From positions 33,607 through 97,606 of the forward strand of contig NC_019774.1 of assembly GCF_000317695.1 (NCBI RefSeq): a DNA stretch of 64,000 bases. The letters run 5' to 3'. The notes beneath the pieces were generated by a model, which saw only the letters and a program-made list of their open reading frames with translations, made no database searches and was not told the origin of the DNA. Of the stretch, positions 36,229 to 46,907 are shown piece after piece. The translations under genes and the position numbers were made by a program. Numbering within the stretch: position 1 is the stretch's first letter; each line of letters opens with the position of its first letter. Source of the stretch: Anabaena cylindrica PCC 7122 (lineage in GTDB: Bacteria > Cyanobacteriota > Cyanobacteriia > Cyanobacteriales > Nostocaceae).

Positions 36229-37185
36229 ATGGCAGAGCAATTAATACAGTACACAGACTTAATATTGGCAACACCAACGCCGTTGACGCTTCACCCGGCG
36301 GCGGTCTATTTGTCTGGTTTAACTGCTGGCAGCAGGCGGACAATGCAAAAGGCTCTGAATGCGATCGCTCGCTTGCTAACTACGGATGAGTACGATGCTT
36401 TGTCTTTGGATTGGTCAAAATTACGCTACCAGCACACGGCAGCAATTCGCGCTGTGTTGATGGAACAGTACGCCCCAGCAACCGTTAACCGGATGCTTTG
36501 TGCTTTGCGTCGGGTGCTGAAGGAAGCTTTTCGCTTGGGGTTGATGAGTGCTGATGATTATGCCCATGCGGTGGATATTAATTGTGTGCGCGGTGATTCG
36601 GCTTTGCGGGGACGGCTGCTGAAAACCAGTGAAATCGCCGCACTTTTGAGCGATTGCAAGCAGAATCAAGATTGGATTGGTGTGCGTGATGCGGCGCTGA
36701 TCGCTATTCTCAGTGGTTCTGGGTTACGTCGCGCTGAGGTGGTGGCTTTAGATTTGGGGGACTATCAGCCGGAAGATGGTTCTTTGCAAGTCCACAAGGG
36801 TAAAGGGGGCAAGTTCAGGATTGTGTATTTGCCAGCAGGGGCGGTGGCGGCTCTAGATGCTTGGTTAAATATTAGAGGTAATGCTGCTGGTGCTTTGATT
36901 TGTCCGGTGCGGCGTGGTGGTCACGTCCATATTCTGCGGATGACTGACCAGGCGGTGATGGTGATTCTCCAAAAACGTGCTAAAAGTTCTGGGGTGGCTC
37001 CTTTTAGCCCCCATGATTTTCGGCGATCTTTTATTAGTAATTTGTTAGAAGCTGGTGTCGATGTTTTAACTGTGAGTCGGCTGGCTGGTCATTCTGACCC
37101 GGCGACTACCCAAAAATACGATCTGCGTCCTGAAGTTGCCAAGCGCCAAGCTGTACAGTTGTTAAATGTCCCTTACGATGAGTGA
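36229..37185 (+). CDS. Tyrosine recombinase/integrase (XerC/D-like)
   Basis: A 318-residue phage-type integrase. It has an N-terminal SAM-like core-binding domain (about 20-110), then a catalytic domain with Arg in GSGLRRAEVVAL, Lys in HKGKGGKFR, the HDFRRSF box (His-x-x-Arg), LAGHSDPATT and the nucleophile Tyr in TTQKYDLRP. All catalytic residues are present, so it appears intact. It lies next to one of two 84-bp direct repeats that may be its recombination sites; alternatively it resolves plasmid multimers. Confidence 0.88.
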   Translation: MAEQLIQYTDLILATPTPLTLHPAAVYLSGLTAGSRRTMQKALNAIARLLTTDEYDALSLDWSKLRYQHTAAIRAVLMEQYAPATVNRMLCALRRVLKEAFRLGLMSADDYAHAVDINCVRGDSALRGRLLKTSEIAALLSDCKQNQDWIGVRDAALIAILSGSGLRRAEVVALDLGDYQPEDGSLQVHKGKGGKFRIVYLPAGAVAALDAWLNIRGNAAGALICPVRRGGHVHILRMTDQAVMVILQKRAKSSGVAPFSPHDFRRSFISNLLEAGVDVLTVSRLAGHSDPATTQKYDLRPEVAKRQAVQLLNVPYDE

Positions 37186-37210
37186 ATGTAAAATCACTGC
37201 TTTTGGCGTA

Positions 37211-37250
37211 ATTGACATCCTCTCCGTCGTGAACGGTCGGCGATTCCCTA
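37211..37250. repeat. Relic of an IS200/IS605-type element end
   Basis: TTGACATCCTCTCCGTCGTG followed by AACGGTCGGCGATTCC forms an imperfect hairpin like the conserved TTGACATCCTCCCCG... right-end sequences of cyanobacterial IS200/IS605 elements. No transposase gene adjoins it, so it is an isolated remnant. A fragment of the same motif is at about 25153. Confidence 0.45.
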
Positions 37251-37326
37251 CAACAAACTTAAGTCAAGAACTTCCCTAGTTTGTTTTTAGCCATTCGCTG
37301 TGCCAGTTGCGTAAGTCCTGACTTCT

Positions 37327-37521
37327 TTATTTAATCGGTTGATACAGTCCAGACTCTGCATTCCATTTCCAGCCAACACTCATGGGATCACGATTCCTCG
37401 ACCAACTGAGAAATTCTTTCTCGCTCTTGTTTTCTCTTTCAGCAATCAAGCTTTGGGAAGTGACACCTAATCTTTGGGCTAAATTTTCATTGGCAAATGC
37501 TTGCAGTTCTACTGACGGCAT
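37327..37521 (-). CDS. Small protein with HTH-like segment
   Basis: A 64-residue protein: N-terminal AFANENLAQRLGVTSQSLIA resembles a helix-turn-helix, followed by a charged spacer and a Trp-rich tail GWKWNAESGLYQPIK. The phrase pattern looks conserved and coding, but I cannot name the family. It lies between the recombinase and the IS630 transposase, on the opposite strand to both. Confidence 0.55.
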   Translation of the reverse strand: MPSVELQAFANENLAQRLGVTSQSLIAERENKSEKEFLSWSRNRDPMSVGWKWNAESGLYQPIK

Positions 37522-37608
37522 ATGGTAAGTACCTAGACAGAATTAATTACACAAATAAATAACATAATATATTAAGATATAAGAGTAGTTATATTAATTC
37601 TAAGTAAA

Positions 37609-38607
37609 ATGATATTTATTCGAGAAATCAATCCTCTTTCACTCAAATTACTAGAGCGAATTTATCGCCAAAGTCGACATCATCAAGTACGTCAAAGAGC
37701 GCATTGCCTAATACTAGCAAATCAAGGAGTAAAAGTTGAAGAACTTATGAAAATTTTTCTAGTAAGTTATAAAACAATTTATAACTGGTTCAATAAATGG
37801 GAATTAAATAGTATGATTGGATTGTATAATCAACCAGGTAGAGGATGTAAATCAAAATTTAATCCTGAACAAAAAGAAAAAATTAAAGAATTTGTAAAAC
37901 AAGAACCAAGGCAATTAAAACAAGCAGTACAAAAAGTGAAAGAAGAATGGGGAATTATATCAAGTAAAAAAACAATTCAAAGAATACTGAAAACACTAAA
38001 AATGAGTTGGCATCGAATGCGTCGAGGGATAGGAGGAGAGCCACCAGCCCAGGTATATCAAGATAAAAAGGCAGAGCTAGAAGAATTTCAACGATTGGAT
38101 GAAAAGGGAGAAATTGATTTATATTATTTAGATGAAACCGGATTCTGTTTGATTCCTTCTGTGCCATATGCGTGGCAAGATATTGGAGAATACTTATCTA
38201 TTTCTAGTCGGCGCAGTCAGCGGTTAAATGTCTTAGGAATAATGAATAAACGTAATCATCTTGAAACTTATGTTTCCTTTCAGAGTATTAATTCTGATGT
38301 AGTGATTGCTTGTATTGATGCTTTTTTCCCCCAAGTAAATAAGCCAACAGTAATTGTCACGGATCAGGCTTCTATTCATACTAGCGATGCCATTTTTGAA
38401 AAACTTGAGGAATGGCGAGAGCGCAATATTACCATTTTTGAACTGCCAACTTATTCTCCTCACTTAAACTTAATTGAAATTTTGTGGCGGTTTATTAAAT
38501 ATCAATGGATTCCTATAGATGCCTATAAAGATTGGAAAACTTTCGTTGCATCTGTTGAAAAAATTCTCAGAGAATTTGGAGAAAACTATGTAATTAATGT
38601 TGTCTGA
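37609..38607 (+). mobile_element. IS630-family transposase
   Basis: A 332-residue DDE transposase of the IS630/Tc1-mariner superfamily. It has an N-terminal HTH (VEELMKIFLVSYKTIYNWFN), a linker with the GRGCKSKFNPEQ segment, then catalytic Asp in YYLDETGFCL, Asp in VIVTDQASIH, and Glu in YSPHLNLIEILW. Length is normal and no frameshift is seen, so it may be active. I could not fix terminal inverted repeats with confidence: ATTCTAAGTAA before the gene and TTACTTAAGAAT after it are the nearest inverted pair. Its 3' end lies 4 bp from the end of a convergent gene. Confidence 0.85.
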
Positions 38608-38611
38608 TTAC

Positions 38612-39286
38612 TTAAGAATATGCTGACCGCCTGTTTCGCGCTTGACCACCACCATTATATCTACCAGATGCTACAGCCCGTTCTAATTTTTCTAAATGTT
38701 TAGCAATGAGTTCCAGTTTTCTTTCTACTCCTTCACTTTGCTGGGAAAGCTGGGTTTCAATTTGCTCTAGCTTCGACTCTACGTGCTGCAATTCGGTGGT
38801 TGCTTCCATCACCATACTGCTGTCAAACTGGGAAATCAATTCTTCTAATCCTTGCAGTAAGGCAATTGTATGACCGTCGCGGTGTATTTTCGCTAATTGG
38901 CGTACTACTGGTATCAGTACATTAGGCACGCGAATCATCTCGCTTGGTGGCGTTGTTTTAGCATCACGGGAGGAGTTTACAGGCATTTGATATCTAGATT
39001 CGATATCGACAACCTGATTGTAAACTGAAAGGGAGTGCAGCAGCGATATTAACCTAAAAATGTCTGCTGATCTTGCTCCCTCCTGCCTCTTTGTAGTGGC
39101 GATGAATTGCCTCCAACACCCCATCCAGTCGCATTCCCAGGAGGATGTGCGTTGCATAACTTCACAAAGATAACCTAAAACTTCTTTTTGTCCCGTAAGC
39201 GATATATGATAGTTGCATCGGTTTTGTTTATCCAGAACTTTTTGCACTGTGAGTCTAATCGCAGCGTCTTGGAGTACAATTAACAC
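38612..39286 (-). CDS. Unknown coiled-coil protein
   Basis: A frame of 224 codons starting at GTG 39286; a later ATG at about residue 44 is an alternative. The C-terminal half has a heptad-like coiled coil (HVESKLEQIETQLSQQ, GVERKLELIAKHLEKLERAV) and a basic Gly-rich tail. The middle contains PNVLIPVVRQLAKIHRDGHT. I do not recognise the family. It directly abuts the IS630 gene and precedes the repeat-rich region, so a replication or plasmid-maintenance role is possible but unproven. Confidence 0.5.
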   Translation of the reverse strand: MLIVLQDAAIRLTVQKVLDKQNRCNYHISLTGQKEVLGYLCEVMQRTSSWECDWMGCWRQFIATTKRQEGARSADIFRLISLLHSLSVYNQVVDIESRYQMPVNSSRDAKTTPPSEMIRVPNVLIPVVRQLAKIHRDGHTIALLQGLEELISQFDSSMVMEATTELQHVESKLEQIETQLSQQSEGVERKLELIAKHLEKLERAVASGRYNGGGQARNRRSAYS

Positions 39287-39347
39287 TTAAGTAACTACTT
39301 TCAGTCTTGTAGAGTTGATGGAGGTTATGAAGTTATGGAAATGGTGA

Positions 39348-39380
39348 GGACAAAATGGAAGATAGAAGTACATTTTGTCC
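39348..39380. promoter_or_regulatory. Inverted repeat, operator candidate
   Basis: GGACAAAATG (39348-39357) and CATTTTGTCC (39371-39380) are perfect inverted copies with a 13-base spacer, about 60 bp upstream of the minus-strand coiled-coil gene. It is a plausible binding site for a dimeric regulator or initiator. Confidence 0.4.
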
Positions 39381-39493
39381 GTTTTGAGATTCTGAGGAGG
39401 AGTTGCGTTTAATTACCCTTAACAGCTAGTGAAGTTTGGCGACGGAACAAACTGTTGGGGTTGAAGTTAGACACAATCCGTATTTGTTACTGT

Positions 39494-39517
39494 ACACAAT
39501 CTTATTATAAATTGTGT
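39494..39517. promoter_or_regulatory. Inverted repeat ACACAAT/ATTGTGT
   Basis: ACACAAT (39494-39500) and ATTGTGT (39511-39517) flank a 10-base AT-only centre. It looks like an operator, possibly overlapping a promoter for the small gene at 39676. Confidence 0.35.
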
Positions 39518-39675
39518 GCTGTGTGGAGATATTTTTTGTCAATTTTTACGAAATTCTCAAAAATCGCAAAAACTCTGATTTTTAACAAGATTGACGTAAA
39601 TAGACCTAAATATCCCTCTATAAATGCGAAATCCTCCTCCAATCGCCTCAAAAATAGTCAAAATTGGAGGAATTT

Positions 39676-40002
39676 ATGTACAGAATTCAAGATAAATACA
39701 GAATTAAATATCAAGACAGTACAGATGAACTAATATGTCATCTCTCCAGAACTAGCAACAGTCAAGCTCACTGGAGTACAGATGAACTAACGGGTCATTT
39801 CTCCAGGACTAGTTATTGGGAAATAGCAATAAATATTTGGCAGCAGTGCAAATCCTCACCAAAATTTGCAAATTCTCCCCAATACCCAATACCCAATCCC
39901 CAGTATCGGGAGCAGCATTTGTCCGCTGCTAAATTTTTAATAGAAGATAAATCCTTATCACCACCTCTGAAGACAGTCACTGCTTCCAGTGGAGTATCCT
40001 AA
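39676..40002 (+). CDS. Possible small protein with an internal repeat
   Basis: A 108-codon frame whose ATG is preceded by GGAGG at a five-base spacing. The N-terminal part is basic (MYRIQDKYRIKYQ); then a 19-residue unit repeats (STDELICHLSRTS, STDELTGHFSRTS). The C-terminal half is Pro/Ser-rich and unconvincing. The DNA repeat itself (GTACAGATGAACTAA...) may be a dispersed intergenic repeat, so coding status is doubtful. Confidence 0.3.
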   Translation: MYRIQDKYRIKYQDSTDELICHLSRTSNSQAHWSTDELTGHFSRTSYWEIAINIWQQCKSSPKFANSPQYPIPNPQYREQHLSAAKFLIEDKSLSPPLKTVTASSGVS

Positions 40003-40314
40003 CTGCCAAAAAAAAAGTTGGATAGCCGCTAGGTGCTTGGTTAACAAGAGACTCATGGACACCCATAGAAAGCTTTAAAGCCAGCCTTAAAGCCAGAAAG
40101 AAAGCCAACTAGGCAAGAATGAATCAAAAAAACCGCGAAACGATTATCAGTCGTCTCAGCCGCGCTAGCAGGGCTATCGAACCCTGACCAAAAATTTATC
40201 TTTAAATTTGATCTCAATTCTAGTCCATGAGTTTCCTGTTTACCAACAACTAGGCATTTAGGCATCAAACCGAGATAGTAAAAAGAAAGCAATTAGGTTC
40301 TGAAACTGCTATAT

Positions 40315-40373
40315 AACACTTTGACAAAGCTAAACACAATTCAACATTATTGTATGTAGTGCGACAAAGTGTT
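40315..40373. promoter_or_regulatory. Inverted repeat AACACTTTG/CAAAGTGTT
   Basis: AACACTTTG (40315-40323) and CAAAGTGTT (40365-40373) are perfect inverted 9-mers 41 bases apart, about 150 bp upstream of the primase-like gene. Each is next to a GACAAAG or GCGACAAAG sequence. It is a candidate operator or origin element. Confidence 0.35.
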
Positions 40374-40524
40374 AATAAGAAATCTTCTTTCTTAAAGAAC
40401 CGCCAACAGCAGCCAAAAATCAGACCATTCAAGGCAAAAGCAGCTTTTTTTTACATATCTTGAGATTAAATGCCAACTAGCGGCTACCCGATGAAAAAAC
40501 AGAAAACATCGAGGAAAGCCAGTC

Positions 40525-43119
40525 ATGTATCTACCAAACAAACCCGAACAAAACCGCACATCAAAACGCCGGAAAAATTCCCAAACCAGAATAGAACCCC
40601 ACCAACCAGCCTCCGAGATAGGGAAAAGGTACGTAAAATATTTTTGGCATCCTTGGAGTCCGATAATCGCCCCAGCCAACAACAGCCACAGCAAACCAGC
40701 CTGGAGAACAGAAGACCATTACCTCCAGCCCTCCCAACTGTGGAGATTGCATCAAAACAGCGACAAGCTAGTAGGCATACGCTTTGCTGAATATACCCGG
40801 TACGCCACAATAGACATAGACACATTCAGCGACTACCATAACCTAGAAGCCTATCAAACCATCAAAACAGCCCTAGAAAACATAGGCATAGTAGAAATAG
40901 TCCCCATCCAATCAAGCTACAGCGGCGGCTACCACCTAATCATCCCCTTCAGTGGCAAAATACCCACATTTAACCTAGCCTGCGCCCTAGAACAAACAAT
41001 CAAAGATACAGGCTTCAACATCCGCCCTGGACAAATAGAAATATTCCCCAACCCCAAACCCTGGGGAAAAGACAGCATCACCAACTACAACGCCATCCGC
41101 TGCCCCATGCAGCCAGAAAGCGGCGCACTTCTCCTAGACCAAGACCTGCAACCAATCAGCCACTCAGTAGCCACCTTTCTTGACCATTGTGATCATGCAG
41201 CCAGTCGTCAAGACCTAAACAAACTCAGATACGCCTGCAAAAAAGCCAGAAAGCGGCATACAAAAGAACAATATCGCCAAAAAGCCAGCATCAAAATCGA
41301 AGAATGGCAAGCCAACTGGGAAGAAATCATCGCCACAGGATGGACAGAGTATGGACAAACAAACATCCTCCTACAAATAATCGTCGGCTACGGCATAGTC
41401 TTCTTAGACCTACAACACGAACACCTGATTGAATACGCAGTAGAAACAGCCAGAAACGCCCCAGGATACACAGAGTATTGTCAACACCAAAAACGAATCG
41501 AAACCAGAGTTAGAGACTGGGTAAAATGCACCATCAGACACCAATGGTATACCCCCTACGCCAGTTATCCTAACCGCCCACTAGGAACATACATCAACAC
41601 CTTTGCCCTAGCCATAGCAGATATAAGAGAAATAAAAAAACAACAAAACCAAGACAACCTCCTCCCCTTTGAAAAACCAAAAAGCCAAAACCAGCAACGC
41701 AGCGAAAAAACGCAAAGACGCATCAGGAGTATAGTACAAACATTAGAAATACAACAAAGAATACAGAAAAACAGAGATACAGAAATACAGAATACCTGGC
41801 CAGTACAAACAGAATTAAACACAGAAATAGAATTAGAAACAGAACTAACAGAAACACGATTAAGTGGAATAGTAACTGAGAGAAGCAAAGAAATAAGTGC
41901 AGAATACAAAACTCTGTACAACAAAACCTTAAGTCAAAGAACGCTGTACAAATATAAGCACTTATGGCATCCCCAATGGTACATACCAGACCCTTGGGAA
42001 GAGAACAGCACCACAGAAAAAAGCGTCGAAACAAATAAAAACCAACAAAATAGAAATCAAAAAAACAGCATTAACCCATCAGATAACATCCTGAATAGAA
42101 ACATAAACCCAGGAAACAGCCAAAGTCCAAAAAATAGCGCAAACCCTTACAGTGAGGATAATTACACTCACTTTGACCCAGAAACACCAACGTGGAAAAA
42201 ACAACAAGCCCAAAACCCTTACCCAGAAAGCGATTACACACACTTTCCTTATATGAAGGTTTTATGCTTACCTTTTGCTACCAGTCCCGCAGGGGCTGAG
42301 GTAGCCGATGTAATTGAACAAATGGAGGAAGTTCAGGATTCTGATCTGGAAATTCAGGTTTGTCAGAATGAATCAAATGAATTGGAAGCAATCCAGTTAT
42401 CAGAAAATTTTGAATTCATAAATTCTCTTAATAGTCTGAAAATTGATTTAGCTCAATCAAACAATCAATTAGAGTCAATAGTTAAACTGATTGTTTTGCA
42501 GTTAAATGAAGTTCCTATTCATCAGAATTTCTTATTTTTCTTCATTTGTAGCGACTTGCCAAAAAGCGATAATCAAAACTTATCAATGGCGAAGACTGAC
42601 GAACTGGATGTAGTTGAACCGCGTGTAGTTGTTTTTGAAGCAGAAGAGACAGCAGAACATTCGCTCTACAGCGCCAAGGATGAGCAGGGAAATGGCTGTA
42701 TTCGGCATTTGATAGAACACCCTATTTTACCAAAATCATCAGTCCAAAATGGCAATAATGGGGGGCAAATTGCACCTGTTGGGGATGGGACACCGCTAGA
42801 TCCACTTTCAGTAGAACCACTGCTTCAAGGTGGTAAAAATGGGTGGCAAAGTGGCTCTGTTGATGATGACTCAAGGATTGAAGAACTCAAGCGGGTAACG
42901 AAGTTGCGGCTATTGGCAGTAACCCATGCTAAGAAAAAGGTGCGGGAATACGGGGTGATTTCAGGGCGACTTATTTGTGGTCAAGAGCGCGATCGCTTGG
43001 AGATGTCCCTCCGAATGCAATTTTACTTAGATTCCGGTCACAAAGTCTTGGTAGCAGAGGCTACTGCGTGGATAGCAGGGAATCCAGGTATGCATTTTGG
43101 AGTGGATTCTCTGCTTTAG
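40525..43119 (+). CDS. Primase-like (AEP fold) plasmid replication protein
   Basis: An 864-residue protein, ATG behind GAGGAAA. Residues about 60-200 resemble an archaeo-eukaryotic primase domain: IRFAEYTRYATIDIDTFSDY with the Asp-x-Asp metal motif, then SYSGGYHLIIPF (the Ser-Gly-x-x-His motif), and GQIEIFPNPKPWG. A PriCT-like helical region follows (about 245-345). The centre is low-complexity and Gln/Asn/Glu-rich, with a duplicated NPYSEDNYTHF/NPYPESDYTHF unit near residues 535-575. The C-terminal 270 residues are unlike known domains and have a different codon feel. It sits next to a repeat-rich region, so it is probably the replication initiator/primase of a plasmid-type replicon; no helicase domain is seen here. 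Confidence 0.68.
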   Translation: MYLPNKPEQNRTSKRRKNSQTRIEPHQPASEIGKRYVKYFWHPWSPIIAPANNSHSKPAWRTEDHYLQPSQLWRLHQNSDKLVGIRFAEYTRYATIDIDTFSDYHNLEAYQTIKTALENIGIVEIVPIQSSYSGGYHLIIPFSGKIPTFNLACALEQTIKDTGFNIRPGQIEIFPNPKPWGKDSITNYNAIRCPMQPESGALLLDQDLQPISHSVATFLDHCDHAASRQDLNKLRYACKKARKRHTKEQYRQKASIKIEEWQANWEEIIATGWTEYGQTNILLQIIVGYGIVFLDLQHEHLIEYAVETARNAPGYTEYCQHQKRIETRVRDWVKCTIRHQWYTPYASYPNRPLGTYINTFALAIADIREIKKQQNQDNLLPFEKPKSQNQQRSEKTQRRIRSIVQTLEIQQRIQKNRDTEIQNTWPVQTELNTEIELETELTETRLSGIVTERSKEISAEYKTLYNKTLSQRTLYKYKHLWHPQWYIPDPWEENSTTEKSVETNKNQQNRNQKNSINPSDNILNRNINPGNSQSPKNSANPYSEDNYTHFDPETPTWKKQQAQNPYPESDYTHFPYMKVLCLPFATSPAGAEVADVIEQMEEVQDSDLEIQVCQNESNELEAIQLSENFEFINSLNSLKIDLAQSNNQLESIVKLIVLQLNEVPIHQNFLFFFICSDLPKSDNQNLSMAKTDELDVVEPRVVVFEAEETAEHSLYSAKDEQGNGCIRHLIEHPILPKSSVQNGNNGGQIAPVGDGTPLDPLSVEPLLQGGKNGWQSGSVDDDSRIEELKRVTKLRLLAVTHAKKKVREYGVISGRLICGQERDRLEMSLRMQFYLDSGHKVLVAEATAWIAGNPGMHFGVDSLL

Positions 43120-43188
43120 TGTAGAGGCTGGAAACTTTTTTGTGAGCGACGTTTAACCACTTTCGCTAGATCCAGCCCTTGTTGCTGA

Positions 43189-46100
43189 TTAACTAAACAA
43201 GAAATTAGCACCAAACAGATTGACATTCACACTAGCATCAGTAAAGCCAGATGTAGCCGATAAAGTAGCTAATAACTCTCCCTTACCAAAACCAGTATTA
43301 CTAGCAATACCATCACCCAGACGGAGTAAAGTATTAGTACCTGATGTCACTACATCAATAGCAGTAATCCCTGTAAATTGGATTTGATCACCACCGACAC
43401 CACGCACAAACTGAGTAATGGTATCTGCACCATCACCAAAGGCATAGTTGATGATATCCACAGCAGCATCATTTAAACCCAAATTGAGTTTATCGTTACC
43501 AAGACCACCAATGAAAGTATCTGCACCAGCATTACCTGTAAGGGTATCTGCACCATTACCACCTGTTAGAGTATTAGCTGCGGTGTTACCTGTGAGGGTA
43601 TTATTTAGGTCATTACCAGTACCATTAATGGCAGATGTGCCTTGTAAAGTCAGGGTTTCCAGGTGATTACCCAATGTAAGAGTGATGGTGCTAAAAACAG
43701 TATCAGTTCCTTCACCAACATTTTCAATGATGCTATCTCCGGCATTATCCACATAGTAGGAATCATTACCCGCACCACCAATCATGGTATCTGCACCTGT
43801 ACCACCGTTGAGGATATCATTACCTAAACCACCTATCAGAGTATTAGCTGCGGCGTTGCCTGTAATTTTATTAATCAGGTCGTTACCAGTGCCATTGATA
43901 GCAGATGTGCCTTGTAAAGTCAGGTTTTCTAAGTGATTACCAAATGTAAAAGTGATGGTGCTAAAAACAGTATCAGTTCCTTCACCAACATTTTCGATGA
44001 TGCTATCTCCGGCATTATCCACATAGTAGGAATCATTACCCGTAACACCAATCATGGTATCTGCACCTGTACTACCATTGAGGATGTTATTGGCAGAATT
44101 GCCTGTAATGGTATTGTTGAGGCTGTTACCAGTCCCATTGATAGCTGCTGTACCTATCAACGTCAAGTTCTCTAGATTAGCACCAAGCGTCAAGGTAATA
44201 AAAGACTGAACAGTATCTGTACCTTCGCCTGTTGCCTCTGTTACTATATCCTTGATATTGTCAACAACATAAGTATCATTGCCCAAGCCTCCAATCATTC
44301 GGTCACTACCACTACCACCATTGAGGTAATCATTACCGATACCGCCAATCAGCGTATCGGCTCCAATCGTACCGATCAAGGTGACACCATTAGCAGCGAC
44401 AGACAAGTTAAACAGGTCAGATACCGCAAGCCCTCCTGCGTCAGTCGCCGTGATACGGATACTGAGGGTACCCGCCATAGGCGGAGTTCCAACGAACACG
44501 CCACTCAGTGCGTTAAAGGTCAGCCAACTGGGCAGGGCGCTGCCATCAGCAAGCGAAACCGACAGCGTAAGCTTATCGCCAATGTCAGCATCGGCAAATT
44601 TCGTTGCAGCAAGTGTCAGTGAAAACGCTAGGCCCTCGGTGGCAACCTGATCGCTCTCGGCCAATACCAGGGTCGGTGCGCGATTGGCGTTGACGGCCAG
44701 CGTCATGCTCGCAAGCGCAGAGGTACCACTGGGATCGGTTGCGGTGATTTCAACGGTTACGATACCCGCACTACCCGCGGGTGGGGTACCTGAAAACACT
44801 TTTTGGGCCGCATCATAAAACAACCATGCTGGCAGCGCTTGCCCACCATTTGCCGTGATCGACAGCGAAAGAACGTCGCCATCATCATCGCGGAAGACAC
44901 CCGGCGAAAGCTGAAATTGAAATGCCTTGCCTTCCTTCAAAACAGTCGCTGCAGGCACATTGACTACCAACGGTGCATCATTAACGTTGGCCACTGTCAA
45001 GGCGAACGTATCAAATACTTTCGCTTGCATACCATCTGTTGCCGTCACCTTGATATTCAGAACGCCGACATCGCTATTGCCAGGGGTGCCGGAGAATCGG
45101 CGTGTCGCCGCATCAAATGCAAGCCAGCCTGGCAATGGAGAACCATTTGCTAAGGTGGTCGACAACGTTAAACTGTCATCCACATCAACGTCGGCAAAGG
45201 CATTGGACGGGACCGTATAGCTGAACGCGGCATCTTCAGTGGCAGTCTGATCGGCAATCGCATAGGAAAGCACCGGCACATCATTGACGTTGTCCACTGC
45301 CAAATCAAACGTATCAAATACATTTGAGCCCGCTGCATCTTTGGCAGTCACCTTGACACTTAACACGCCAACATTGCCATTGCTTGGTGTGCCTGAAAAC
45401 ATCCGCGTTGCCGAATCAAACTTTAACCAAGTTGGCAATGCAGAACCGTTGTCCAGGGTTGCTGACAACAGCAGACTATCACCCACATCTATGTCGGCAA
45501 AGGTGTTGACCGGGACCATATAGCTGAATGCCGTATCTTCCGTAGCAGCCTGATCGGCAATCGCAGAAGAAAGCACTGGCGGGTCATTGGCGTTGGCCAC
45601 TGCCAAAGCAAACGTGTCGAATCCGCTCGCCCCCGCAACATCTGTCACCGTGACCTTGATACTCATCACCCCTGTATTACCATTGCCCGGCGTGCCGAAG
45701 AATCGGCGTGTCGCCGCATCAAATGCAAGCCAGTCCGGCAATGGAGAGCCGTTTGCCAGGGTAGCCGACCATGTCAGGCTGTCGCCCACATCCATGTCGG
45801 CAAAGGCATTAGCCGGGACCGTATAGCTGAACGCGGCATCTTCTGTAGCAGCCTGATCAGCAATCGCAAAATAAAGCACCGGCGCGTCATTAATGTTCAG
45901 AACCGAAAGTGCAAAGGTATTTGAGCCACTGGCACCGTTGCCATCTGTTGCGATCACTTTCAAAGTCAGGCTGCCCACATCGGCATTGCCTGGCTTGCCC
46001 GAGAATGTACGCGTTGCCGCGTTGAATTGGAGCCAGCCGGGCAATGCACTGCCATCAGAACGCACAGCAGAAAATGACAAAGGCAAATCATTGTCTGCAA

Positions 46101-46907
46101 AGGTATAAGTCGGCACCAGCAACTGAAACAAGCTGCCTTGTGCAACTGTTTGGTTTGAAAGCGGTGTCTCAATCTTCGGCATTTGCGGCCAATTGCCAGC
46201 CATTTGCACTAAGACATCCCGGTTCCAACTGGTTCCGTTAGCAAACTCCACCTGGTCAACATTGCTGCCGTAGTTCGACACGAACCAATTTTTCAAGGTG
46301 ACTCGATTGTCCGTACCTTTGATGGCTAAATAGAGATGGTCCTGGTTGCGCGACACCACGACATCATTGGGCATGACATCGGCCTTGAAGCGCACCGTGT
46401 CGGAGTCAGGCAGGCCATCTGATCCACCGAATAGGTCGGCGACAACAACATCCCGCCCATGATCCCTGCCAAACAAAAAGACATCGCTTCTAGCTTGTCC
46501 ATTAAGGACATCATTACCAGTACCACCGTCGATGACATCGTCGCCATCGCCACCGAGCAAAATGTCATTTCCCCCCAGGCCGTTGATCGTATCGTTGGCA
46601 CTGCCACCGCCATAGATATCGGCGCCTTCTGTGATCCCTGACAATCGAGTATAAATGTCAGCATCAGTCCATATCGTGCCATCGAAAAACCGCAATTGCG
46701 GCTGGTAATACGGATTGTCGAACCAGCCTTGTAACGTAAGCCGATCAGCGCCTCCATTCAGGGAGAGATACAAGTCGCTGCTGCCGCGCGTCACCGTCAC
46801 ACCGGCGGGCGTAACGCCCGCCTGGAACTGCACCGTGTCGCCCTGCGTATCCCACGGCTGAACGTAGGACACAACATCCTGCCCATAGCCGTTGCCGAAG
46901 ACATAGG
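43189..46907 (-). pseudogene. 3' fragment of the giant RTX gene (cut off by the transposon)
   Basis: The downstream part of the gene beginning at 61264. The frame from a GTG at 46872 gives 1227 residues, but the homologous frame continues up to the transposon at 46908. Residues 1-230 are RTX and HCBP-related units (GGNDILLGGDGDDVIDGGTG). About 235-830 are six Ig-like putative cadherin/He_PIG domains of about 100 residues (DQAATEDAAFSYTVPANAFA), at least two in near-identical 303-bp units. From about 830 to the end come RTX repeats and a terminal NVNLFGANFLFS typical of cyanobacterial RTX proteins exported by type I secretion. The last part (43189 to about 44360) has host-like base composition, while the rest is GC-rich. 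Expression alone is doubtful since it lacks its own start region. Confidence 0.8.
46902..46907. repeat. Target-site duplication CATAGG, left copy
   Basis: CATAGG precedes the transposon terminus TGTAGCG and is repeated at 50704-50709. A 6-bp duplication fits Tn552-type elements (6-7 bp). Confidence 0.85.

Larger units (their letters stand above)
39287..40524. other. 1.2-kb repeat-rich, gene-poor region upstream of the primase-like gene (candidate origin)
   Basis: The region lies directly 5' of a primase-like replication gene. It holds three separate inverted repeats (39348-39380, 39494-39517, 40315-40373), a 37-bp imperfect direct repeat pair (from 39719 and 39776), and AT-rich DNA. This combination fits a replication origin or control region. 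One small frame (39676-40002) has a good ribosome site. No classical iteron array is evident. Confidence 0.4.

Noticed and set aside
40392..40825. Frames overlapping the start of the primase-like gene on both strands
   Set aside because: Antisense or shifted shadows; the 864-codon frame has a ribosome site and domain motifs.
43681..44100. CRISPR-like regular repeats
   Set aside because: The 270-bp and 303-bp repeats are coding RTX and Ig-like domain units, far longer than CRISPR repeats and without unique spacers.
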